Origin: Undaria pinnatifida
Lineage: Eukaryota > Sar > Phaeophyceae > Laminariales > Alariaceae
Reading direction: 5' to 3'
NCBI GenBank assembly: GCA_012845835.1
Contig: JABAKD010000020.1
Span: forward strand, 12,267,488-12,331,487
DNA: 64,000 bases
Shown here: one piece after another, positions 31,122-43,100 of the stretch
Numbering within the stretch: position 1 is the stretch's first letter
Layout of the letters: the number at the start of each line of letters is the position of its first letter
Notes under the pieces: generated by a model
Seen by the model: only the letters and a program-made list of their open reading frames with translations
Database searches by the model: none
What the model was told of the DNA's origin: nothing
Program-made: the position numbers and the translations under genes

Positions 31122-34100
31122 GTCTGTGCCTGCCTTCGCCAGCGACTCTCTGCAACGTACACTTCGTATACTCGTTGACACTCGTGCTGCTGAACGTAGA
31201 AATGAGGCGGATTTGAGTCACGAACAATTTTCTCGTGTACGAATACTCGTGCATAGCTCTCGGTGCACCTCTCACTATTATTAATAATTTAATATACTTC
31301 GCATGCGCGTGCTGTTCGATTCGACTGGGGACCTGTTTATCCCCCCACATTAATACGAGTATTATACAGTACGGCAGTATCTACAATAATTCTGTCAGCA
31401 TGTGCATGGTATCACTTCCGGCAAAGATAAAGCGTTTAACTCTACCCCGTGAATAACGCTGTTATATTATACTCAGTAAAAAATAAAAATACACTCCACC
31501 TGTGAGATCGAAGATTTTGTCGAAACTCATCTTTGCAAGCTGTGTGTGATACTCCGTCGGGATCGCGCGTATTACGGGTTGTGTGTCCTCATTAAGAATA
31601 TCATAGCTGTTATATTGTCGTGAATCGGTTTGCTGTCACTAATATCATGCTGTGCTGTGGTATGCTGGTATGTATGTGGAGATCGTTGCCCCTAGGAAAG
31701 AGGGAGGTATGTGTCCTCGTAGCGGGCCGAAGTTTTTCTCTCTCTCTTGATGGCAGGAGGGTAGATTTTTTTTTCTACCGACTGTGGGAAGATTTCGAAT
31801 CTTGAGTTGGGATATATTTACAGTATTCAAAAACCATCATTCATTTCTGTTCCCAATGGGTCGGATACTTGGCCGATGAGCCATCGTGTTTTCACGCATA
31901 TAACGGCTATTTTTCTCGTCGGCTGGCTGTAAGCTCCACTGCGGCATATTGTAACATGTTGCATGACATAACCGGATTTCGTCGGACCGTGTGCCTTCGG
32001 TTTGTGCATTTGTCCAACCAAGCAGCTGAACCTCTCTTCTTCTCTTCACACCTGCATGTTTGTTCGACCAAGCAGCTGAACCTCTCTTCTTCTCCTCACA
32101 CCTGCATTTTTGTTCAACTAAGCACTTGAACCTCCTCTCCTCTCTACATCTACATGCGCATTTCTACTTTGTCGTCGAAAAAAGGAACTGAAGGCAGAAA
32201 CAAAGCTCAAGCGGAGCATTACCACCGCTGTCGGTACTGCTGCTGGTGGTGTAACTGCTGTCGCAGAGGGACCGGTAGCAGGACCGCCCGACTGGTGCCA
32301 CCGCCCGCTCGAGGCTAAGAAGGCGGCCGGCGATGACAGCGAAGTCTTCAAGGGGAACATCGACGACTTTTCTCGGCGGCCGTGCTCGATTGTGGGGGCA
32401 CCAGAGCAGCAGCGACTACAGCAGCAGCAGCGACAACAGTCGTCGTCTTCGTCGGCTTCGCGGTCCAAAACATCCAAACCACCGGACGATACTTGTAGCA
32501 TATTCTTGGTTGGTGGTAGGGCTGATCTTGCAGGTGGTGGTGGTGGTGGTGGTGGTGGTGGCGGCGTCCGCCCGCTGCGTGCGATGGAACCCCCCAGTAG
32601 TAGCAGCAACAGCAAAAGAGACAGCAGCCGCAGAAACAGCGGTAGCAGCAGCAGCAGCAGCAGAAAACTATTAGACGATAAGGGAGAAGGAGAAGGGAAC
32701 ACCAGGGCCACGGCATCAGCAGCATCAGCATCAACATCAGCATCATCTTTCAATCCCAGTCCCGCCGCCGCCGATTCAAAAACAAACGCGGGACGAGGCA
32801 CGATGAGTCCCGCCTCTCACCACGCCGCCGCCGTCGCCGCCGTCCGAGACGCGGCTTACCTAGATGTGATGGAGGTCCAAGACATCGACGTCGAAGACTT
32901 CTGCCTCGACGACGAGTTAGCAGAACACCACGGCATGGATTCAAGATGGGGGAGCACGCACCAGCAGGGAGACGCGCGGGGGCGGGGGGCATCGACGGGT
33001 GCCCACGCTCACAACGCTGATGTTGTTCGAAGCCTCCGAGGCTCCGTTGCACCACTAGGCGCGCGGGGGGAGATGCACAGAGACACCGTGTTGAGGGGTG
33101 GTAGTAGTGGTGGTGGTGGTGGCGGCGGTGGTTGTGGTAGTGGTGACGGTAGAGATGATGGCTCAGATCGGTTGGGAAGGGAGGTAACAGAAACGCAGGC
33201 GAACGGGGTGCGAGAGCTGGTGTTTGGGGACCGTGCGGGGAGCTTCAATGACGCCTGGAGGGAGCAGGGGTTCTACTTCTGCAACGTCGAAGGGCTCCGG
33301 TACGGTCTGGTTCAGGCCGAAGGCGGGCCATGCGGCGTCTTGGCTGTGGTGCAGGCGTTCATGCTGGAGGTTAGTGTTGCTACTTGGTATTGCTAGCCGC
33401 TTGGGGACTCAGAGGGAAGATGTGACGACATTATTGGACGTAGAGGTGCACCGTTTTTTGTTCTGGAGTTGACTCATTCTACGATGTAGCCCCCCCAAAA
33501 AACAGCGATTTTCTGTAACAAACATTTCATGGCAGCCCGACACGGAGAAGGGTGCCTGCAGCCATGAAAATTAATGTATTTTAGTATTTTCTTGCTTGTA
33601 ATCGAACGATGGCGTCGGGGTGGCAATGGGCATCGTTTTTCATGAAAAACGTCCCGGAGCTGGTTTCAACACAGGCGATTTCGTTGCAGCAAAGTTGGGG
33701 GGGCTACCGTGGAACGACTCAGTTCCTCGCTTGATTAGCTCTATTATACACCTCACCAAAAAACGAACGATTTATTAGGAGCAAAGCTGAAAGTGCAGTC
33801 TGATGTGCAAAACCTGTGGCCCAGGTAGCATACAAAACAACGCTTTTACATAAACACAAGCATATGACAGTCATGATTCACGAGTTTTGTGGAGTTGAGG
33901 AGCTTAGTCGTTCCGAAAATGCTTGGCTAAAAAGTGCTATTTCTGCTATCGTAGAACTCGGCAACAACGGCAATAACGACAACAACGACACCAACGACAA
34001 CAACGACAACAACGACAACAACGACAACAACGACAACAACCACAACAACGGCAATAACGACAACAACGACAACAACGGCAATAACGACAACAACGACAGC

Positions 34101-37100
34101 AACGACAGCAACGACAACAACGACAACAACGACAACAACGACAACAACGACAACAACAACAACAACGACAACAACGACAACAACGACAATAACGACAACA
34201 ACGACAACAACGACAACAACGACAATAACGACAACAACGACAGCAACGACAACAACGACAACAACGACAACAGCGTGAATAACTAGAATAAGGAGGATAA
34301 CGACAATGTCGATAACATTACTGTAATGGTTCCCCGGTTGTTTTTTCATTTGCTGTCTGGGTGAGTGCTGTTGAGCGATTGATGTTGAAGCTCATCGTCG
34401 TGCTGCACATCGTCGACCCAACGAAGCGAGGCAGGTTCTTGACTCAAGAGAGTAGGTGCTTCTTTCAACGTGACACAAGCTACGGCAGAGGTGACTTGGC
34501 CATTTGTTTTTGTTCTGAGGCTCCTAACCATTTGAGGAGCTCTACTTTTTTTCCTTGTGAGGCAAAACTATTTTTTGAGAACAATACAAAGTAAAGCCCG
34601 ATGAAAACATCCCTTGTCCTAGCTAGGTCTGGGCAAATTCATCTAGCTAAACAAGCATGAAAATTAGGGCGATTTTGGGTTAAAGAGGCCCGTTATTCTG
34701 GAAACGTTTCAGCCAAAAAGAGGTATACCTTAATGCATCTGTCGTAGCATGCATCGAGTTTCGTTCTCTGGACTACCTAAAAAAAACGCCTGCTCTGAGC
34801 AAGATAAAGAGTGTTTCGTGACACTATCCTGATGCATACGTTGACAACGTACGGAGTTTACCGGTGTTTGATGCACCACGCTTCACTCTGTGTCTCGCCC
34901 ATCTGTCTCCCTTTCTCGTGCAATGACCGCGCCCTGCATGTCACCAGCAAACGAATACACCTCGCTCCATGTCTCGCCCATCTCCCTGCCTTTACTCTCT
35001 CAGTGTATGATTTTCGGCGATAGCGGTGATGCTAGCGAGGAACTCGACTGGAGAAACCCTAAGAGATCGCATCGCGAGCGCTTGCTGGTGTCCGCTATGA
35101 GCAGTATCATCTGGAGGGCAGGGAACGGACACAGTGGTGAGGAAGCATGGTCCGGACCCGAGTGAAACCTTCAACTAGCTACTTATCAGCAGTACCTGGT
35201 ATGCATTCAAATGGTAAATGTTGATCTCTCTCAGCCCATTTGGCTTGAAGTCCAGAGGTATTCACCCCCACTCATCTGCCAGTAATGAGTATTATATGTT
35301 TTATATTATCGGTATTGTGTTGGCCATTAAGCAATGTGCAGCACGATGAACTTCAACGTCAAGCACTCATAAACGTCCCCATAAAGTAGACAAAAAACAA
35401 GGGAAACCATTAGTATTATCGTTACTATCGTTATTGTCGTTTTTCTCGTTGCTGTCGTTGTTGTCGTTGTCGTCGTCATTCTCGTTGTTATCGTTTATTA
35501 ATATCGATACTATTGTAGCTATCGTTAGTCTCCGTATAATCGCTTTTGCCGTTATGATCGTTGTTATCGTTAGCATCGATATTATCGATATTTTCCATAT
35601 TATCGTTACCCTCGTTATATTGTTAGTATCGTTGTTATCGTTATTACGTTGTTGTCGTTATTATCGATATGATCGTTTATGACGTTACGATCGTTATTCT
35701 CGTTATTATCGCTTTTACCGTTACTATCGTTGTTATCGTTACTACTATCGATATTGTCGTTGCTATCGATATTTTCGTTGCTGTCGCTAATATTGCCAGT
35801 ATCGTTGTTGTTATCGTTTTTATTGTTATATTTGACATCCAACAACATGCAGCATGTGAGCCTCAACGCCGATCACTCGTAACCATCGCCCAAAAGCAAG
35901 AATACACAAGTGCCCGCATGTTTTATCAATGTTTCAACGGAACGAACGTTTTTTTTCCCTTCATGTTTTCATATTTTCGTCGGCAGCTATCCTTGCTGTT
36001 GAAGGGGAAGCATCCGCGCTTCAGCGCACCTCGCGCTACCGGCCAGACGGTGTCACAGAAAAACTGCAGATGCTCCGAGCGAAGAGCAAGAGTGCGTTGG
36101 ACGGTCTGGTGCGAGACAACCTCCACCAGTTCACAGAGAAAAAGGTAAGTTTGTTGGAGAACAAATGTTGGAGAACAAGCAGCTGATGCGATCACGGCCG
36201 GGAGGGAGGGAGGGAGGAGGGGGAAAGGAACGAGGTGTGGAGGTGTGTAGAGAGGGAGGGAGGGAGGGAGGCAAGAGGTCGGGGGTGACGAGGGATGGTC
36301 TTATGAGTACTGATGAGGGTGTAGGTTGATGAGCACAGCCACACTATGCATGCAATGGATGTAACATAGGAGAAGAGACAACATCGCCTGTGTGCGAGGA
36401 TTGGCCCCGCGGATTTCTTATTCTGCGCCCACACCTGCAGGTCAACCTGTCTATTTTCCGACCCATATTTGCGCAATCCTGTAATCTTGTCCTCCTCCCC
36501 TTCCCCACCCCCCCCTCCCTCCCTCCGCCTCCCCTTCTCCCCCGCCCTCCCGCCCCGCCCCCCCCCGCCGCCGCCCCGCCGCCGCCCCGCCCCCGCCCCC
36601 TCTTCCGCCTACTCCCTCCCCCCCACGTCTCCCCTCTCCACCCCCCTTCGTTCCCCGGTCGCTCTCTTCGATATGTCAACCTTTTGGCTGCGTTCTGTTA
36701 GGGTCACGGTGTGATATTGCTGCTGTATTCGTGCATCTTTACGAGGGGAATCGACAAAGTACACCGAGATATGGACAACAGCTTTGGCGAGCAGTCGACA
36801 ATGATGGCCCACCACGGGTACGCCTCTCAGGCGAGTCCATAACCAATGCCTACGCTTAGTAGTCCGCGATATCTCAAGTATATACTTCGAAGTATGGCTC
36901 TGCACCAAAGATTTTCAATAGGACTGCGTTCCATATATAAATACATGTGTACATATATATGTTGACCCTGGCACGAGAGCGGCCGAAGGCTCTGATAAAC
37001 ACATTTATAAATATGTTGGCCCTGGCACGAGAGCGGCCGAAGGCTCTGATTCAGACCAGGTTTTGAGTTGTCGTTGAGATAGCTCGAAGATCTGAGATCC

Positions 37101-40100
37101 ACCCCTCGGCGCGCTGTTTCCTGGAGGTTCCTCAGCTTGCTCGATTCTCCCGACCCTGCCGGGGTTGGCGTCGGTCGTGCTTGCTTCGTGTCTTGGTGGG
37201 CTACGCAAATATCACTTTCTTTCAAATTGTCCGTTCCGAAATGTAAAGTGCAGGGCCGTGTGTATAAAAACACCAAATTTCCCTTTAGACCAAAACACAG
37301 TTGCAGCAGTAGTAGTGTGGCGGCTAGATGTTTGTATTCACCAGTCGTGAGCTCGAGCCTCGCCATCTTCGATTTTCTCTTTTTTTTTTTTTCTCTAGTT
37401 GTTGTTTTTCGGCCTTGCAATTTTCTGTTACTCTTTTCTGTTTTTATGTTTGTGTTGCTTCCTTTTTTTTGCTTTATATATACCGGGTACCGGCCCAAAG
37501 TGAACATATGTTAGACCCTCATTGTTCGAGCCTTGCCAGTCGCGGGTTCGCGCCTTGCCATATCACCGCTTTTCGCTTTTTTATATTTACAAGTGTTTTT
37601 TCTTCTCTTGTTTGTGTTCGAGTCTTGACGCTTTTTAATTTTCTTTTCCCTTGCAATTTTTTTTTTTTTTTTCGTTCATGTTTGTGTTGCTTTCCTTTTT
37701 TTTTGTTCTACTCCGAGTATAATGTACCGGGTACCGGCCTAAAGTGAACACATTATTATATGTACCAGGTATGCATATATTACACTGGGTACTGCGTGCT
37801 GTTTGTCGTACTGGGCTGTGGTGCTATCGCTGCTGCAGCATGCTGTTTGTGGTTGAATTTACACGCACATAAGAGTTGTACGGCGTTGCTGCTGCTGTCA
37901 TTATACGTATTCATACTGTACTTCTACGGCTTGCGTTTGTCGTCGGACTGCCGCTGCTGCCGCTTGCTGTTGTTGTAAATGCATGTATAATAATCATGTA
38001 TAAATATGTCGGCGCTGCCACGAGAGTGGCCGAAGGCTCCGATTTAGACCAGGTTTTGAGCCGTCTGGGAGATAACACGAGCTGAGGTCTACCGTTGCGG
38101 CGGCGGCGGTGTCACTTCTCGGCACGCTGTTTCATGGACGTGCCCCACCTTGCTAGCCCCTCCCGACTCTGCTGGGGGTGGCCTCGGCAGTTCTCGCGTC
38201 GTGTCATGACAGGTCCTGCAAAATCGTGTTTTTCGCCCAATTTCTGTTGCGTAATGCCAAGTGCTTAGTCCTACGTATAATAACGCAAACTGTTGTCCCA
38301 GTAGTAACCGTACAACAGCTGCAGTAGCTTGAAGGGTAGCCCCGAACATTGCTAATCGTTGGCCGCGAGCCGCGGTGAAATTCATTATTTTTTCAAGTTA
38401 GTTTTTTGTTTTCTTCCCTTTGGGTTCGAGCCTTGGTGTATACATTACCCTATTTATTTTTCTCCTCATATTTTTGTTCTTTACGTACCGGCTCAAAGCA
38501 AATTGAAAGTGTTATCGTATCAATTTTATAGAAAATTATTGTAGCAACGTCAGGTGTGAGTTCGATAAATTTAGGGTCGATAACAAATCACTGTGAATCT
38601 TTGCAAGCTGCATAATTCACCGGTCGCCCGTTTTTAGTATTTTTTTCATGATGAGTTAAAACCTAATCAGGAGTAATAATGGACATGCATCCTGCAATGA
38701 ACCACGATGAAGACATCAACGTACTAGGTGACACGAAAATTAACGTTGATGTATTCCATCGTTTTTCTCACAATTAAACCGAATAAAAATAACAGAAGTA
38801 CCCTTTTATTATCATATTTAATCTCGGTATTAAGATCGCGAGGCATGTACACCATTTGTGTGCATAGTATTATGATGGATATGTTGCTTGCTGTTGTCCA
38901 ACTGCAGCAGCTGCTGCTCCTGCTGTTGTTGAAATTACACGCGCATAAAAGTTGTTCGGGGGCTGCTACTGCAGTTGCTGTTGTTCGTCATCGTGTGCCG
39001 GATGTCGCCATTTGTTGCTGTGTTTTTTTTGCACCTGAGTCCAGTTTTTTCTTTTTCGTTATTCAAACACGAATTTTTGTGAATGTACCCCTTGGCAGTG
39101 CTGTCGCATGTACAGCCTCGACTTGCCTGTACTCCTATACCCATAGCATATCATATCTCATGCATCCTCGAAAATTACGGGCATGCGCGGAGCCAAGGCG
39201 GGCGTCAGCCCGCCGCGGCGAAACCCCCCTGGTACATACATTCAATATAGTATGCCAGGTAGAAGCATGGATCTAGTTCCTAGCACAAGGGGCAAGCTTA
39301 ATATCTCACCCGAAATATGACTTGGAAGGCGTTCGTTGGTGCAACCCTACCAACGTTTCTCTGCGCTAGTCCTTAAACCAACCTTTCTTCGTACTCGTGA
39401 AATTACTAGGTTATTTAGCAACTGATAGTTCCACACTTGCGAAGCTCAACCCTGATCAGATCAGATCTCTCAGATCGGTCAGATCGGTCAGATCGGTCGA
39501 AAGCATTTGGCCCCAAAAGTGTAACCTCTACCGTCGGATGACTCTCTGACTATCGCTAGGAACTCGCGCAGAAGGGTGCTTGGAACGATCGTCAACTAGT
39601 AGTGTGAGTTGATCGAGTTTTCGGAGAACCAATGGATAAAATCTCGACTGGCGGCGGACATAAAGCCAGGGTTGGAGCCATACCGAAAAGGACCCCTTAC
39701 TTCTGGACCATGCGCAAACTAAAAATCCGATTTTTCGCTCGTAACGAGACAACTAAATAAAAAAAGAAGCCAGATTTATGAGCTGGGAAGAAAAAAGTGA
39801 CCTCTCCCCCTTCCAATACCTGCGCTGGCGCGGCGTGCCACAATCTAGAGGTGGCATTTTTTTGTTAGGTATTATTACGTTTTCTGAACGATGGGGCTCC
39901 TTATTCCAAAATCGTCGGAGTGTCTTCGATTGTTGTTGTGGAATATTTTAGTTTGATGTATCTAGCTCCATGGGTCTGTCTGTTCATCGGGTTACACGTT
40001 CAATTTACTCAAGAAAGAAGAAAGAAATTTCTTTTGTATGAGGTTGAAGAGCTCCTCGCGTGGCGAGCCGCAGAAAAAAAGCGAAATGGAGCATCTCCGC

Positions 40101-43100
40101 CGCAACAAGCGTCCGGCTGCATGCCTTATTATGTGCATGTCATCTACACCCGTAAAAACATAAAAGCGTTGCTCATGAGCTGGGGACATAAAACGACGCA
40201 CCCTTCCCCTTTCCAAAACACCGCAAACGTGTTCCGCTGGGTCCCCCGCAGGAGCTCGTGAACCTGTTGCTTTTGGGGCGTGCACACTCCAATGTCTTCG
40301 ACGGACAGCGCGTTCTAAGTGACGGCGATGGGGGCGCAAAAAGGGGTACCGCGGAGGGAGAAGGAGGCGGAGGGGGCGGGGATCGCGTTGTTCTGCAGGG
40401 GGCGCCGTGTCGAGGTCGAGTGGGGTTTTTGACGCTTTTCGAGGCGTATAAGCACGTCGAGGTGGGTGGAGCAACACATTTCCCTCTGTCCGGAAATATA
40501 CAGGAAATCTTTTATTTCAATAGTAATGTCCAAATAGTGCTTATGGTTCCGGACAGAGTGGTACAGCGATGATTTTTCATTTACTACTGACATGTAGAGC
40601 ACCACCGAGATCAATGTCCCCCACCAATAAGAAAGCAATATGTAGCATTTCGCTTTGTATGTGTTATTCATAATATTGTTCTGGGGAATGGTCATAGAGT
40701 GAGCTTATGCTGGGCACTGTCGGATGGAAAGCATAGCATAATAGTGTTTTAGTATATGAACAGTGCTTACTGGTGCTACATGGTGCTACATAGTGCTACA
40801 AGTGCATGCCGTTCCCCAAGTGGGGAGCCAGCCTCTAAAAACAAGTGGTGCAGCCTTGCCGTATAATTTGTCTGTGAGAGTGTATCCCTACCCACTCCTC
40901 GTGTACTGCCGAGACCCCCCCCCCCCCCCCCTTGGTAAACTGTCATGTTCCAGGTTGGTGAGCACCTCAAGACGCCCGAGTCTCCTGTGTGGGTGGTGTG
41001 CAGCGAGAGCCACTACTCCGTCCTATTCTCGCTGCATCGCTCCGTCCTCTCCAGCGCCATCTCTACCCCCACCGCGTCCACCGCCGCCACCGCCACCATC
41101 ATCACAGCCACGAGTAATATTGATACGAATAGTACGAGCACGAGCACGAGGATGACGCCGAGGAGCTCAAGCACTGCGGATGATGGGTGGAGAGGAGATA
41201 GCTCAGACCTCCACCCCAAAGAAACACGCGTTGGCACCGTTGGCACCAACAATAACAGCAGTAGTAGAATTGGTAATAATGATTCCAGCGATGATGGTGT
41301 GGGCGAGAAAGCGTCGGTGTTATTGCTATCACCAGGAGGGGCTGGGGAGAGAAGAAGAGGACGAGGAGGGCTGGAAGGCGGTCGCGGGGCGGGACGGGGG
41401 GGAGGGGGAGGGGCAAGGGCAGGGGAAGCTTTGGAGCGATTTGATCTGGAGTATTACGACGCGCTGGGGCAGCAGGACGAGGTAAGGCCCACCAAACACG
41501 AACATGTATGCTTCGAAGTATGGCTATAAGCGTTGTTGTTAGTGCTGACGGCGGCAGTACGGGTCCAATCCTCGAAGCACAGCTGCCAAGCCATACAGCG
41601 TAAATAGTACCTGGCATAGTATAACTTGCTAATGGGTATGATGTGGATGTGTCATGACGATGTGTACGGAGGACACCATGCCCGAGGAGGAGATGGAGGT
41701 GCTGCAACCCGAGCAACGCAGATACGTATGCTATGGATGAGCGTGTGAGCGCCCTAACCCTAACCCTAACCCAAAGTGATCCCATACTGGTCCCAAGTGG
41801 AGAAGTATGGCCACGCTTGCGCATATGTGTTGAACACTTCCTTTTGGACTGTGTCATGTGGTATACATCTTCCTCGTCCCCCCTCTGCATTGCTTTGGAG
41901 GTGTCACTGTAATCCTAATCATGAGGAATTTGGTGCTTCTTTTCTTACTCAAGAAGCAGTCCGGAGGAGGCAAAAGCTCTACACGGAACAACACCAACAC
42001 GTAACAAGAGAAAACCTGCACAACATACTTAGCCGAGACCGTCCCATACTTTCGCATCGTATCATACGTAATGTCTTTCCAACCCAGTTAGGAAAGTTAA
42101 AACATTGCGAGGGTAACGTGATTTGCTACGGAGACGAAGAGTATGCATCCTCTGCCGGGTGAAAACCTGTTGAGCAGGTAGGCCCTCGTTGTCCTCCACT
42201 TGTGCGCTGGGTAGATATAGAACAATAGCAATAACAACTGTACCATCCTATTCGGGATTAAATGCCAACAAACGTGGGAGGGGCCTATTTTTTCTCTATA
42301 TCTAGTAACAAGGCCCCCAAAGCTGTACGAAACCCGTTCCCGTGCACTTTTCTTAGCGGGTTTTCCGGCCTTCAAGGGCCAAGCCACAACACTATTAATA
42401 ACGATGCTCTTCACCCTGCAGCCCGAGTTCCTTGGTGCGCGGTTGACGCGGTGTAATCCACCGTCATGTCTTCTTCGATGTTTTTTTCCATTTCGATACT
42501 TTCGAAGGGGGTTAATTGTAAGTCTGTACGAATGGAAAACAAATATAGATAAAAAGGCTACCTCTGATCTGTACGAGTGTCTGCTTCCGACGCAGTATCG
42601 ACCCACTCCGCCTATCGCCCTTGCTTCACCTTGTTCTCTCATCACACGGTGCATCAACCTTCTATATATCGTCAGCGAAAACCTAAACCGCGTCCAGGCT
42701 TTATCCCCACGCCATGATCGATGTGCGTCTGTCACCCCCCCCCCCCCCCCCCCCTGTTCCTTTTTTCTCCCTGGCGATCCCAAAGCTTGAGTTTGAAGCG
42801 AATTTATTGATGGATGGATGCTGGTTATTTTTTGTCGGCGTCCCCTATGGTCTATTGATAGTGGGCTAACCCATTCCCAACCCCAAAAATTATCCTAGTC
42901 TAGCTCCAAGTGTTTTGTCTCCATGCCCGGAGTGCGGCGCCAAAAGGGTTAACCTCGACCTCGTACCAGGTAACCTGTCAAGGTCGATTTCACAGGTTCA
43001 AGTCCTGCCCGAGTACAGACTCGTATATTCTCTTAGGGACTCTTTCTTCAGCCAAAATGGCTCGTGGAAAGCGCGAGAGCATGGGCTAGCGAGAATCCGA

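Noticed and set aside
33816-34349. Asn/Asp-rich, Leu/Ser-rich and Val-rich frames
   Set aside because: Six-base AACGAC microsatellite inside an intron.
37340-37640. Repeated GTTCGAGCCTTG motifs as a SINE
   Set aside because: They are B-box-like, but an A box and unit boundaries are not convincing; noted only within the dispersed repeat entry.
42980-43010. CACAGGTTCAAGTCCTGCC resembling a tRNA T-arm
   Set aside because: Only four of five stem pairs form and no A box or acceptor pairing could be found at the right distance.
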